From the IMG/VR virus record IMGVR_UViG_3300042303_000009, positions 1 through 30,053 of that record: a DNA stretch of 30,053 nucleotides. The stretch is one strand, 5' to 3'. This DNA is from a virus. The translations under genes were made by a program, and so were the position numbers. Shown in pieces: positions 7,477 to 15,162 of the stretch. Under the pieces are notes generated by a model that was given only the letters and a program-made list of their open reading frames with translations, ran no database searches and was not told where the DNA came from. Numbering within the stretch: position 1 is the stretch's first letter; every line of letters starts with the position of its first letter.

Positions 7477-8240
7477 GTCTACTCATTGATGCTGACTTCA
7501 TCGTCTACAAGTGTTGTGCAGGAGCCGAAACAGAGATTGACTTTGGAGAAGACCTCATCGTCGTTACCTCCAACTTCAAAGAAGCCTACGAGTATGTCGA
7601 GCGAGAGTTGTACAACATCGCAACTGACCTTGGATGCTTCGATGATTCTATTCTGTTCTTTTCTGATTCTATCAACTTTCGTAAATCTATTGATCCAGCG
7701 TATAAAGGACATCGAAACCGAAAGAAGCCGTGCGGCTACAAAAGGGTTATCAACAAACTCAAGGAAGAGTATCCAGTTGTTGTAATGCCTACACTAGAGG
7801 CTGATGATGCCTTGGGTATCTACGCCACTAAAGAGCCAGGACACATCCTTTGCAGCCCCGATAAGGACATGCGACAGATCCCTGGGCAGCTCTATGACCT
7901 TACCGATGGGGTGGTTACTGTAGAGCCTGAGGAGGGCCGCAGATGGCACCTCATCCAAACACTAGCTGGTGACCAAACTGATGGCTACGCTGGTGTACCT
8001 GGTATTGGTATCAAACGTGCTGTGGCTCTCTTTGAGAAAGAGGGTTACACCTGGGATACAGTAGTTAAAGCATTCGCTGAGAAGGATCTTGGAGAAGATG
8101 TAGCTCTTATGAATGCACGCCTTGCTAAGATTCTACAATGTGATGACTATGATTTCACCAATCAAGAACCAAGACTTTGGTCTCCCAGCTCCAGTACTGG
8201 AACTAACGATGGAGCAGCAGTTCAAACTCAAACAGATTGA
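7473..8240 (+). CDS. 5'-3' exonuclease (T7 gp6-like, FEN family)
   Basis: 255-residue nuclease matching T7 gp6 (347 residues), which removes RNA primers, degrades host DNA and processes phage ends. FEN-family acids are visible: LLIDADF (D6, D8), LEADDALG (E109, D111, D112), SPDKDMRQIP (D130, D132) and the helix-hairpin-helix-like GDQTDGYAGVPGIGIKRA (D167, D170). FSDSINFRKSIDPAYKGHRNRKKPCGY matches T7's DSVNWRKELVDPNYKANR...KKPVGY. The C-terminal LAKILQCDDYDFTNQEPRLWSP also matches. It is shorter than gp6, chiefly in the insert after the hairpin. The GTG start overlaps the preceding stop. Confidence 0.95.
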   Translation: MSLLIDADFIVYKCCAGAETEIDFGEDLIVVTSNFKEAYEYVERELYNIATDLGCFDDSILFFSDSINFRKSIDPAYKGHRNRKKPCGYKRVINKLKEEYPVVVMPTLEADDALGIYATKEPGHILCSPDKDMRQIPGQLYDLTDGVVTVEPEEGRRWHLIQTLAGDQTDGYAGVPGIGIKRAVALFEKEGYTWDTVVKAFAEKDLGEDVALMNARLAKILQCDDYDFTNQEPRLWSPSSSTGTNDGAAVQTQTD

Positions 8241-8436
8241 GAATGCACTGCGTGATAAAGACACTAAGCTAGAAGATGTAATCACTATCTTCATGGCTCT
8301 TCAACGCCAAAACTTTACTCTCTGTAATACAGTATCCAACCTAGTTAAGAAATGGCCAACTCAAATACCACAGGTCCCAGTTACTACAAGCGAGGAAACG
8401 TTGAAGTTTGGGACTTCATCAGAGACCAAGGGCTGA
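8209..8436 (+). CDS. Hypothetical protein (75 aa)
   Basis: 75-residue ORF starting MEQQFKLKQIENALRDKDTK, helical and likely coiled coil in its first 45 residues, with a Pro/Thr-rich tail. It overlaps the exonuclease end by 32 bases and the DUF3310 gene by 85 bases. The frame is open further upstream to an ATG at 8113, but that would lie deep inside the exonuclease gene, so 8209 is preferred. I do not recognise it. The heavy double overlap makes it less certain than its neighbours. Confidence 0.5.
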   Translation: MEQQFKLKQIENALRDKDTKLEDVITIFMALQRQNFTLCNTVSNLVKKWPTQIPQVPVTTSEETLKFGTSSETKG

Positions 8437-8645
8437 ACTACCACCTTGGTAATGCAGTTAAATATATCTGCCGTGCTGGCTTTAAAGACAGCCGAGTAGA
8501 AGATCTTAAAAAAGCAATCCACTATCTTCAAAATGAGCTTGAATCCATCACCACAACAGCAAGCAAAGGAGTTCCGAGCTGGTTTCCAAGTAACGAACAG
8601 TACGAGTCCAGCTTCACGGACTATGCAGCGGACTTTGATCGTTGA
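8352..8645 (+). CDS. DUF3310 protein (T7 gp1.7 nucleotide kinase-like)
   Basis: 97-residue protein with the DUF3310 signature: SYYKRGNVEVWDFIRDQGLNYHLGNAVKYICRAGFKDS followed by EDLKKAIHYLQNEL. T7 gp1.7 belongs to this family and is a dGMP/dTMP kinase, so a role in supplying dNTP precursors is reasonable, though many DUF3310 members are uncharacterised. The remaining 30 residues (SWFPSNEQYESSF...) form a tail I cannot assign. Its neighbours, MazG and RNR, also act on nucleotides. It overlaps the MazG-like gene by 113 bases. Confidence 0.88.
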   Translation: MANSNTTGPSYYKRGNVEVWDFIRDQGLNYHLGNAVKYICRAGFKDSRVEDLKKAIHYLQNELESITTTASKGVPSWFPSNEQYESSFTDYAADFDR

Positions 8646-8916
8646 GGAATTTAAAGAGTTCCTTGATGCAGAGAACCAGTTACTTTTGGGATTCGTAGTC
8701 AACGCTACCGATGCCCTTAAAGAGCTAGCTGATCTTGTCTATGTCTGCTATCAATATGCAGAGAACCTAGGATGGGATCTAGATGAAGCCCTCTATCGTG
8801 TTCACCAAAGCAACATGAGTAAGCTTGGTGAAGACGGTAAACCTATCTACCGAGAGGATGGTAAAGTCCTCAAGGGTCCTAACTATCAACCACCAAACCT
8901 TAGTGATCTTGTCTAG
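8533..8916 (+). CDS. MazG-like nucleoside triphosphate pyrophosphohydrolase
   Basis: 127-residue all-alpha NTP pyrophosphatase (MazG/HisE-like). Members hydrolyse NTPs or dNTPs to the monophosphate plus pyrophosphate with Mg. Cyanophage MazG was once thought to act on ppGpp but is better described as a (d)NTP hydrolase. The metal-binding helices are VEEFKEFLDA (E38, E39, E42) and KELADLVYV (E64, D67). The typical phage ending YRVHQSNMSKLGEDGKP...GPNYQPPNL is present. The start at 8533 keeps the family's first helix (QQAKEFRAGFQV). It requires a 113-base overlap with DUF3310 in another frame. Met31 (8623) would lose that helix. Confidence 0.92.
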   Translation: MSLNPSPQQQAKEFRAGFQVTNSTSPASRTMQRTLIVEEFKEFLDAENQLLLGFVVNATDALKELADLVYVCYQYAENLGWDLDEALYRVHQSNMSKLGEDGKPIYREDGKVLKGPNYQPPNLSDLV

Positions 8917-8917
8917 T

Positions 8918-10300
8918 ATGTATACCGAACTCATCGCACGAACTGGCCGTGTACAAAGTTGGATTGATGATCCGACATCTCGTCTTCCTGTAAGTTGTAC
9001 AGTCTTCGTTGTTGAAGACACTATGGAGGGACCTAATGGAATCGAAGCATCTTGGCGATTTGTCTCACACGCCCTCCGATACGGAGCTGGCGTGGCTGTT
9101 CATTTATCGAAGCTACGACCTAAAGGAAATGAAAACGGCAAAGGATTGGTTGCGTCTGGTCCAGTCTCCTTTGCCAAGATTTATTCCACTCTTAATGAAA
9201 TCCTAAGGCGTGGAGGTGTGTACAAGAATGGTGCTGTCGTTTGTCATTTGGATCTCAATCATCCAGATGTGCTTGACTTTATCACTGCTAGTCGGGCTGA
9301 TCTACCTTGGGTTAAGCGTTGCGTCAACATTAACCAGCATTGGTGGGAAGAGACAACTCAAGAAGTAAAAGATGCCCTCCTTGAAGGCATTAAAAAGGGT
9401 GACATCTGGCTTAACAAAACAAAGGTAGACAAGAATGGAAATCGAATCAGAGGTAACGTATGCCTGGAGGTATACCTCCCCAGTCGAGGGACCTGTCTAC
9501 TTCAACATGTTAACCTCGGCGGATGTGAACTCGATCAAATTCGAGGTGCGTTTGTCCAAGGAATGTCCGAACTGTGCACACTACACAGCAAAACAAATGT
9601 TGGAGAAAGCGGAGAATACCTGCCTTCAGAGACTGATCGCCAAGTCGGTCTCGGATTGCTGGGACTTGCCAACCTTCTCCGACGCTATGGCATCACCTAT
9701 CAAGCCTTCGGACAAGCCCTGAGCTATCTGAATGATGGTATTATTCCTGTAGAAGCTGATGGTGCCTATGTGCTAGCCAAGGAACTACAAGCTGGTATCC
9801 AAGCAGCAGCAGAGGTAGCTAAGTTCAACAACATGGACCGTGCCTTTGCTATTGCCCCTACTGCTTCATGTAGCTACCGCTACAAGGATCTCGATGGCTA
9901 TACTACTTGCCCTGAGATCGCTCCTCCTATTGCCCGTCAAGTAGACCGTGATAGCGGTACCTTCGGCGTCCAGAGCTTTGATTACGGTCCTGTTGAGATC
10001 GCATCTGAAGTTGGCTGGGAGAACTACAAACGAGTTACGGATGGTATTGTCCGACTGCTCGATACTACGGGACTTCTTCATGGGTACTCATTCAATAGCT
10101 GGTCTGATGTGATCACCTATGATGAAGCATTTATTGAGGAGTGGCTGGATAGCCCCCAAACATCTCTTTACTACTCACTCCAAGTGATGGGAGACGTTCA
10201 GGATAAATCCAGCGCATATGCAGCACTGGATGAAGCTGAAGTCGATGATTACCTGGAGTCAATTCTTAACTCAGCTCCTGATTGTAATTGCGGCGAATGA
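8918..10300 (+). CDS. nrdA: Class I ribonucleotide reductase, alpha subunit (compact)
   Basis: 460-residue catalytic subunit that reduces ribonucleotides to deoxyribonucleotides. Active-site Cys27 (LPVSCTVF), N180/C182/E184 (NVCLEV) and Cys193 (TCLLQHVNLGG) correspond to E. coli NrdA Cys225, Asn437/Cys439/Glu441 and Cys462. The radical-transfer pair Tyr418-Tyr419 (SLYYSL) and the C-terminal CNCGE thiols are present. Only 26 residues precede the first catalytic Cys, so there is no N-terminal ATP-cone for dATP inhibition. E. coli NrdA is 761 residues. Similar cyanopodovirus enzymes were once annotated as B12-dependent class II; the adjacent beta gene and YY pair argue for class I. The frame is open upstream to 8825, but ATG 8918 directly follows the MazG stop. 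Confidence 0.93.
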   Translation: MYTELIARTGRVQSWIDDPTSRLPVSCTVFVVEDTMEGPNGIEASWRFVSHALRYGAGVAVHLSKLRPKGNENGKGLVASGPVSFAKIYSTLNEILRRGGVYKNGAVVCHLDLNHPDVLDFITASRADLPWVKRCVNINQHWWEETTQEVKDALLEGIKKGDIWLNKTKVDKNGNRIRGNVCLEVYLPSRGTCLLQHVNLGGCELDQIRGAFVQGMSELCTLHSKTNVGESGEYLPSETDRQVGLGLLGLANLLRRYGITYQAFGQALSYLNDGIIPVEADGAYVLAKELQAGIQAAAEVAKFNNMDRAFAIAPTASCSYRYKDLDGYTTCPEIAPPIARQVDRDSGTFGVQSFDYGPVEIASEVGWENYKRVTDGIVRLLDTTGLLHGYSFNSWSDVITYDEAFIEEWLDSPQTSLYYSLQVMGDVQDKSSAYAALDEAEVDDYLESILNSAPDCNCGE

Positions 10301-11007
10301 ACCCTTATCAAAAACTACAAAATCGTAAACGTACCTGGACTCCAGTACAAACCACAGCAGGTGAACTTTGTGCAGGCTCTGAAGAAACCATCTACCGTGC
10401 CCTCGCTATGCGACACATGGAACTCCCCGTTGGTAGCTTCATTCAAGATGCCATTGATGAAATTCCAGCTCTATCGGCAGACCTGCTACGCTCTAATGTC
10501 AAAGACGAAGAAAACCACGACCTGGCTCTCGGTTACATCGCCAATGCTTTGGGTGTTGACGAAACTGCTGAAGCCGAAGCAAAGCGCCTTAGGGATGCTT
10601 GGCAAGCGCATCCTGATCACACTGTCCTCAAAGCACTTGTTGCCGAGCGTGCAATTTTCTTCGTACTACTCCCCTTCTTCCGCTTTAATGGTGACGGTGG
10701 TCTCCGCACAGTCTCCGCTGACATCAGCCGAGATGAGCAAGTCCATGTAGCGGCCAATAGCCTTGTCTGCAAGGAGCTTGGGTTGGAGATCAGCCCATCC
10801 TTGGACAAGCTGCGTAAGGCTACTATTAACTGGGTTATGTCGCCCCTCAAGGCATCTACTAACAAATATCTGGACAAAAAATTTTGGCTGGATGCCAGTG
10901 ACCGCTTGATGTATGAAGGGAAGGCTCCAGAACTTTCTGATACAAAGCGAGCACGTATGCCTGCCTTCTTTGAACATGCAAACCCCAACCTACCTCAGTA
11001 TGCTTGA
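10297..11007 (+). CDS. nrdB: Class I ribonucleotide reductase, beta subunit (compact, atypical)
   Basis: 236-residue ferritin-like radical-generating partner of the alpha subunit, overlapping it by ATGA. Candidate metal ligands are E71xxH74 (EENH), E117 (AERAIFF) and E147xxH150 (EQVH), fitting the NrdB pattern; the first acidic ligand is probably on the MELPVGS helix. E. coli NrdB has its radical Tyr122 four residues after the first ligand His. Here that position is Leu78, so a stable tyrosyl radical at the usual place seems impossible. Published reanalysis of the P-SSP7 RNR described an overlooked short beta subunit of this kind and suggested a distinct subclass. It is about 140 residues shorter than E. 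coli NrdB. TTG 10288 is an alternative start. Confidence 0.85.
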   Translation: MNPYQKLQNRKRTWTPVQTTAGELCAGSEETIYRALAMRHMELPVGSFIQDAIDEIPALSADLLRSNVKDEENHDLALGYIANALGVDETAEAEAKRLRDAWQAHPDHTVLKALVAERAIFFVLLPFFRFNGDGGLRTVSADISRDEQVHVAANSLVCKELGLEISPSLDKLRKATINWVMSPLKASTNKYLDKKFWLDASDRLMYEGKAPELSDTKRARMPAFFEHANPNLPQYA

Positions 11008-11173
11008 GACCCATGGTCTCCAGTTTACTTCTCTCCTCCAACAACTAGAGGAGAACTTCCCACCACTTAATCCCCACCCGGATGACTCACACTCATTAAT
11101 TATGTACCGCTCTGGCCAACGTTCAGTGGTCGAGTGGATTCAACACCAACTCAACGAAGAGAACAATGGCTAA
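11000..11173 (+). CDS. Hypothetical protein (57 aa)
   Basis: 57-residue ORF (MLETHGLQFTSLLQQLEENFPPL...VVEWIQHQLNEENNG) overlapping the RNR beta end by 8 bases and the next gene by 8. RSGQRSVVEWIQHQLNE resembles a short helical motif seen in small proteins of related phages. I cannot name a family. The coordinates fit the overlapping style of the operon, which supports it as a gene. The same frame is open upstream to 10913, but that start would lie inside nrdB. Confidence 0.65.
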   Translation: MLETHGLQFTSLLQQLEENFPPLNPHPDDSHSLIMYRSGQRSVVEWIQHQLNEENNG

Positions 11174-11924
11174 TACGAAGAAGAACAATCCAGCTCCCAA
11201 GGCTTCAGCTCCCAAGGCACCAACGCTAAGTCAAGACTTGAAGATTGCTGGTACTGGTGGTATCACTAAGCAAGAACTTAAGACCATCACTGAGGCAAGT
11301 GGTAAGTCAGGCGGTCAAGTTATCCAACGACTGGATGCGCTAAACCAAAAACTTAAAGGAAAGGATCAGACAGGTATCAACCTCAATTCTGGTGCTGCTA
11401 ATATGTTAATCAAACAGGCAGGACCAGCTTATGGTGGTATGTATGGTCTTACTCAAAAACCTACCTTTGGTACTGGTAGGATTGGCCAGACTCTAGAAGG
11501 TATGCGTGGAACTCGTGCAAGTGATGGTCCTGGTACAGCATCTAGGCTTATGATGGGTGGCACAGCTCTTCGTCCTGGTGGACGTGAAGTTGTGCAAGGA
11601 TTTGGTAAGCAGTACGGTATGCCTACTTCCACCAAAGGTCCCTATGATGGTATGATGGATAATCTAACTGGAAACGATCAAGGGCTTCCGCCTCCACCTA
11701 CTTCTAGTTCTATTGAGCCCGAGACGCTTCCCGAGCTTGCACCCGAAGAGGGAATGCAACCGGACATCAACATTAACATGGATTCACTTGGCTCTAACCT
11801 AGCTAATTGGGCGCCTGGATTCAAGACTGCACGCAGCAGCCGTCAACGTGCTGGCCGTAAAGCACAAGGTCTAGGTCAACAACGTGTATCACCGACTGGT
11901 TCATTCAGAGGTAGTGTAGGTTAA
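11166..11924 (+). CDS. Low-complexity protein preceding portal, possible tail/virion assembly protein
   Basis: 252-residue protein with an Ala/Pro/Lys-rich start (KKNNPAPKASAPKAP), a Gly-rich middle and an acidic Pro/Glu linker (PPPPTSSSIEPETLPELAPEEG). A basic C-terminus (ARSSRQRAGRKAQGLGQQRV) ends in a Ser/Gly tail. T7 has gene 7.3 just before the portal gene. The basic Arg/Gly-Ser ending here loosely recalls the C-terminus of gp7.3 (a tail assembly/host-range protein), but the similarity is compositional only. Position immediately upstream of the portal supports a structural or assembly role. Confidence 0.6.
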   Translation: MANTKKNNPAPKASAPKAPTLSQDLKIAGTGGITKQELKTITEASGKSGGQVIQRLDALNQKLKGKDQTGINLNSGAANMLIKQAGPAYGGMYGLTQKPTFGTGRIGQTLEGMRGTRASDGPGTASRLMMGGTALRPGGREVVQGFGKQYGMPTSTKGPYDGMMDNLTGNDQGLPPPPTSSSIEPETLPELAPEEGMQPDININMDSLGSNLANWAPGFKTARSSRQRAGRKAQGLGQQRVSPTGSFRGSVG

Positions 11925-11929
11925 TTCAA

Positions 11930-13555
11930 ATGTCAGCTAAAACAAGATACGATTATCTAAGTAAGTATCGTTCCACGTTTCTAGACACAGCTGTACAGTG
12001 CTCTCAGTTGACATTACCTACCCTCATTCAACAGGATGATGATGTAGGACGTTCAACTAATCTTAGGTTGACTACACCATGGCAAAGTGTTGGTGCTAAG
12101 GGAGTTGTGACTCTAGCTTCTAAGTTGATGCTAGCTCTTCTACCTCCTCAGACCAGCTTCTTTAAGCTACAGATCGATGATTCAAAGATCGGTGTAGATC
12201 TCCCAGCAGAAGCACGATCAGACCTTGATATCTCCTTCGCCAAGATGGAGAGGTCTGTCATGGAAATCATAGCAGCATCTAGTGATCGCGTTACCGTACA
12301 CCAAGCTCTCAAGCACCTGGTGGTTGGTGGTAATGCTCTCATCTACATGGGTCCTAAGGGACTGAAGCTATATCCATTGAACCGCTATGTTGTAGATAGA
12401 GATGGTAACGGTGAAATCCTAGAGATCGTCACACGTGAACGCATCAGTCGTAAACTACTTGCACCTATCCTTACTGCCACTCTTCCCGTCAACCCACCTG
12501 GTGAAGATGGAGCTGATAATGATGAGGATGTAGATGTTTACACACATGTAAGACGAGACAACAACCGTCTTGTATGGCACCAGGAAGTCTTCGATAAGAT
12601 CATTCCTGGCTCACAGGGTAAAGCACCATTGGATGCCAACCCTTGGTTAGTCCTTAGGTTCAACGTTGTAGACGGAGAATCATTTGGACGTGGTAGAGTG
12701 GAGGAGTTCCTTGGAGATCTCCGTTCACTTGAAGCTCTTATGCAAGCTCTCGTAGAGGGCTCTGCAGTGGCCGCTAAGGTGGTCTTTACTGTCTCCCCGT
12801 CTAGCACTACTAAGCCGCAGACACTCTCTGCTGCGGGGAACGGAGCCATCATTCAGGGGCGTCCCGATGACATCTCTGTTGTACAAGTTGGCAAGACAGC
12901 TGACTTCAAGACTGCTATGGAGATGGCTAGTGTACTAGAGCGTCGCCTCAGTGAAGCATTCCTGATTCTTAACGTAAGGAATAGTGAACGTACCACAGCT
13001 GAGGAAGTACGCATGACTCAGATGGAACTAGAGCAACAACTCGGTGGCCTATTCTCGCTGCTGACTGTTGAGTTCCTTGTTCCCTATTTGAATCGTAAGC
13101 TCTCTGTTCTACAGAAGACACAAGAGATTCCACGTATCCCTAAAGATCTTGTACGTCCTACCATTGTTGCTGGTATCAATGCACTTGGTAGAGGACAGGA
13201 TAGAGAGTCACTGACTCAGTTCTTCACTGTCATTGCTCAGACACTAGGACCTGAAACACTTGGCACTTACCTTAATGTAGACGAGGCAGTTAAACGTCTT
13301 GCTGCTGCTCAAGGTATTGATGTACTGAACCTGGTTAAGTCCATGAGTCAAGTACAACAAGAGCAACAGGTAGCACAGCAACAAGCTATGCAAATGGAGC
13401 AACTTAAGCAAGCACCTAACATGGCTAAAGCTCCACTACTGGATCCCTCAAAGAATCCTGAACTATTAAATGGTTTAAATGGACAAACAAACACCAACGA
13501 GATCCCAGAGATCGAACAAGAAAGCAACATCCCCGGAGGAAGTCCCTTCGGTTGA
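11930..13555 (+). CDS. Portal (head-tail connector, T7 gp8-like)
   Basis: 541-residue portal, which forms the dodecameric ring at one capsid vertex through which DNA is packaged and ejected. Similarity to T7 gp8 (536 residues) is extensive: TPWQSVGAKGVVTLASKLMLALLPPQTSFFKL, HQALKHLVVGGNALIYM, DVYTHV, GRGRVEEFLGDLRSLEALMQALVEGS, GRPDDISVVQVGKTADF, ERTTAEEVRMTQMELEQQLGG, and RPTIVAGINALGRGQD. The C-terminus is Gln/Met-rich (QVQQEQQVAQQQAMQMEQLK), as in many portals. The ATG lies 6 bases after the preceding stop. Its last 77 bases overlap a small ORF in another frame. Confidence 0.97.
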   Translation: MSAKTRYDYLSKYRSTFLDTAVQCSQLTLPTLIQQDDDVGRSTNLRLTTPWQSVGAKGVVTLASKLMLALLPPQTSFFKLQIDDSKIGVDLPAEARSDLDISFAKMERSVMEIIAASSDRVTVHQALKHLVVGGNALIYMGPKGLKLYPLNRYVVDRDGNGEILEIVTRERISRKLLAPILTATLPVNPPGEDGADNDEDVDVYTHVRRDNNRLVWHQEVFDKIIPGSQGKAPLDANPWLVLRFNVVDGESFGRGRVEEFLGDLRSLEALMQALVEGSAVAAKVVFTVSPSSTTKPQTLSAAGNGAIIQGRPDDISVVQVGKTADFKTAMEMASVLERRLSEAFLILNVRNSERTTAEEVRMTQMELEQQLGGLFSLLTVEFLVPYLNRKLSVLQKTQEIPRIPKDLVRPTIVAGINALGRGQDRESLTQFFTVIAQTLGPETLGTYLNVDEAVKRLAAAQGIDVLNLVKSMSQVQQEQQVAQQQAMQMEQLKQAPNMAKAPLLDPSKNPELLNGLNGQTNTNEIPEIEQESNIPGGSPFG

Positions 13556-13709
13556 CACAGTTGATGATCAACCTACTGAAGCTGCGCCTTACATGAAGCG
13601 CACTAAGGTAGGTGAACCCACCATCGGTCGTTCCCCCGATTTTGTCAAGACAGTAGGTCTTGGAAATCTAACCGTTATCACAGCAAATGGCAAACGAAAT
13701 TACACTTAA
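13479..13709 (+). CDS. Hypothetical protein between portal and scaffold (76 aa)
   Basis: 76-residue ORF overlapping the portal end by 77 bases and the scaffold start by 23. The N-terminal third is Thr/Ser/Lys-rich. The C-terminal half (YMKRTKVGEPTIGRSPDFVKTVGLGNLTVITANGKRNYT) looks like a compact conserved segment. If the ATG at 13593 were used, only that compact segment would be made. No family recognised. The frame covers the otherwise non-coding 130 bases between portal and scaffold, which supports its being real. Confidence 0.55.
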   Translation: MDKQTPTRSQRSNKKATSPEEVPSVDTVDDQPTEAAPYMKRTKVGEPTIGRSPDFVKTVGLGNLTVITANGKRNYT

Positions 13710-14451
13710 TCCGTATGAGCAAGTAGAGGGTGAACTCTCTGCTGAAGAACTTGATTCCCTGGAAGTTGGTGAACGTCTAGCTGAGCAAGAGCAACAGTTG
13801 TTGGCTGGTAAGTACAAGTCAGCAGAGGAGCTAGAGCGTGGCTACCTTGAGCTACAGAAACGCCTTAGTGGTAAGGAGGCGCCTGAGGTAGAGGCACAAG
13901 AAGAGCCTCAGGAGGAAGCATCTACTGAGGATGAGGAAGGTGGTAACCTCTACGAAACAATTATGGAGTCCTACCGTACTGGTGAGTGGGATCCTCAAGT
14001 AGTTAATGCAGTTGAAAGCATGAACCCTGTTGATGTTGCTAACATGTTCCTTGAGAACCAGCAAGCTCAACAGCAATCTACCCCTCAAGCTACAGAGTCT
14101 GACATCGAACAAATCCAAGAGGCAGTTGGTGGTTCTGATGAATATCGGAACATGATTCAATGGGCTGGTCAGAATCTTTCTGAACAAGAGGTAGCTATGT
14201 ATGATGCTGTTATGGATCGTGGTGATCCTCTTGCTATGTTCTTTGCTGCTCAGGCATTGAATGCACGTTACCAAGATGCTGTAGGTTACGATGGTGAGAT
14301 GCTTACTGGCAGTGCTCCACGTAATACTGCTGATGCATTCCGTTCACAAGCTGAGTTGGTAGCAGCAATGAGTGATCCTCGCTACGATAAGGATCCAGCC
14401 TATCGTGCTGATGTAGCAGATAAGCTTGAACGATCCAACATCAATTTCTAA
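13687..14451 (+). CDS. Scaffolding protein (T7 gp9-like)
   Basis: 254-residue, strongly acidic, Glu/Gln-rich protein between portal and capsid genes, the position of T7 gp9 (307 residues). Scaffold directs procapsid assembly and leaves before packaging. It has a predicted helical region AEELDSLEVGERLAEQEQQLLAGKYKSAEELERGYLELQKRL followed by a very acidic linker (EAPEVEAQEEPQEEASTEDEEGG). The AGKYKSAEELERGYLELQ segment is a pattern I associate with phage scaffolds. The C-terminal part (NTADAFRSQAELVAAMSDPRYDKDPAYRADVADKLERSNINF) also has typical scaffold features and may bind the capsid protein. Confidence 0.9.
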   Translation: MANEITLNPYEQVEGELSAEELDSLEVGERLAEQEQQLLAGKYKSAEELERGYLELQKRLSGKEAPEVEAQEEPQEEASTEDEEGGNLYETIMESYRTGEWDPQVVNAVESMNPVDVANMFLENQQAQQQSTPQATESDIEQIQEAVGGSDEYRNMIQWAGQNLSEQEVAMYDAVMDRGDPLAMFFAAQALNARYQDAVGYDGEMLTGSAPRNTADAFRSQAELVAAMSDPRYDKDPAYRADVADKLERSNINF

Positions 14452-14624
14452 TGAACGACACTAACATCTTCGCTAAAGAACCCACCATGTACACCGACGA
14501 ATCCTACACTGTGCCTCATAACGAACGTGCTGAACTCCTCAATGGTCGCCTTGCTATGCTTGGCTTTGTGGCTGCTATTGGCGCTTATATCGTAACTGGT
14601 CAAATCATTCCTGGAGTATTCTAA
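14451..14624 (+). CDS. hli: High-light-inducible protein (Hli, chlorophyll a/b-binding-like)
   Basis: 57-residue one-helix protein with the [30 protein letters not shown] signature. [12 protein letters not shown] is the chlorophyll-binding motif (the Glu and Arg/Asn ligands of LHC-type helices). Hli proteins sit in the thylakoid membrane and protect photosystems by binding chlorophyll and dissipating excess energy. Cyanophages carry them to keep the infected host photosynthetically active. The one membrane helix spans about residues 32-50. Start and stop overlap the scaffold and the next gene by TAATG. psbA lies 1.2 kb downstream in the same cluster, so both are probably expressed together before or with the capsid genes. 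Confidence 0.96.
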   Translation: MNDTNIFAKEPTMYTDESYTVPHNERAELLNGRLAMLGFVAAIGAYIVTGQIIPGVF

Positions 14625-14764
14625 TGGCTCTTAAGAAAGGCTCATCTGATAAGACTGTATCTGCCAACATCCGTAAGATGAAGGCAGAAGGTTATCCTCA
14701 GAAGCAAGCTGTTGCTGCTGCACTTAATAGTGCTGGTAAGGCAAAACCTAAGAAGAAAAAGTAA
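14624..14764 (+). CDS. Small basic protein (46 aa)
   Basis: 46-residue, Lys-rich protein ([46 protein letters not shown]). The segment VSANIRKM...[13 protein letters not shown] is one I recall from short basic proteins in many phages, usually near structural genes. No enzymatic motif is present. The charge suggests DNA or capsid-interior binding. TAATG overlaps on both sides show it belongs to a chain of four translationally coupled small genes starting with hli. Confidence 0.8.
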   Translation: MALKKGSSDKTVSANIRKMKAEGYPQKQAVAAALNSAGKAKPKKKK

Positions 14765-15003
14765 TGGCTAAAAGTGTTAGCCTAAAAATTGGTGTACACA
14801 AATCCCGTACTGGTGGATTAACAAAAGCTGGTCGGGATAAATATAACAGAGAGACAGGCTCTAACCTAAAGGCTCCACAGCCTGAAGGTGGTCCTCGAAA
14901 GCGTTCCTTCTGCGCTCGTATGTCTGGCGTGAAGGGACCAATGAAAGATGAGAAGGGTAGACCTACCCGTAAAGCACTAGCCCTTCGTAAATGGAAATGC
15001 TAA
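14764..15003 (+). CDS. Small basic conserved phage protein (DUF6321-like, 79 aa)
   Basis: 79-residue basic protein whose core GGLTKAGRDKYNRETGSNLKAPQPEGGPRKRSFCARMSGVKGPMKDEKGRPTRKALALRKWKC matches a widespread phage/host small-protein family that I believe is DUF6321. The two cysteines (SFCARM and the C-terminal WKC) are typical. The function is unknown. The conserved basic character suggests nucleic-acid contact. It overlaps the preceding gene's stop by one base and is followed immediately, with no gap, by another basic small gene. Confidence 0.85.
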   Translation: MAKSVSLKIGVHKSRTGGLTKAGRDKYNRETGSNLKAPQPEGGPRKRSFCARMSGVKGPMKDEKGRPTRKALALRKWKC

Positions 15004-15153
15004 ATGGCTAAACCTGGACTCTACGCAAACATCCACGCCAAGCGTGAACGTATCGCTAAAGGTAGTGGTGAAAAGATGCGTAAACCTGGTGCTAAAGGAG
15101 CACCTACTGCAGCTCAATTTAAACGTGCTGCTAAAACTGCTAAAAAGAAGTAA
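15004..15153 (+). CDS. Small basic conserved phage protein (49 aa)
   Basis: 49-residue Lys/Arg-rich protein, MAKPGLYANIHAKRERIAKGSGEKMRKPGAKGAPTAAQFKRAAKTAKKK. I recall the opening KPGLYANIHAKR.RI..GSGEKMRKPG from many phage genomes as an uncharacterised conserved protein. The ATG directly follows the previous TAA. It is the last of three consecutive basic mini-proteins after hli. The function is unknown. Confidence 0.82.
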   Translation: MAKPGLYANIHAKRERIAKGSGEKMRKPGAKGAPTAAQFKRAAKTAKKK

Positions 15154-15162
15154 ATAGTAGTT

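Noticed and set aside
14955-14972. Promoter-like TACCCGTAA with an upstream GGGTA inverted repeat
   Set aside because: It lies inside a conserved protein segment (KGRPTRKAL), lacks the ATTGG part of the remembered Syn5 promoter, and is probably coding coincidence.
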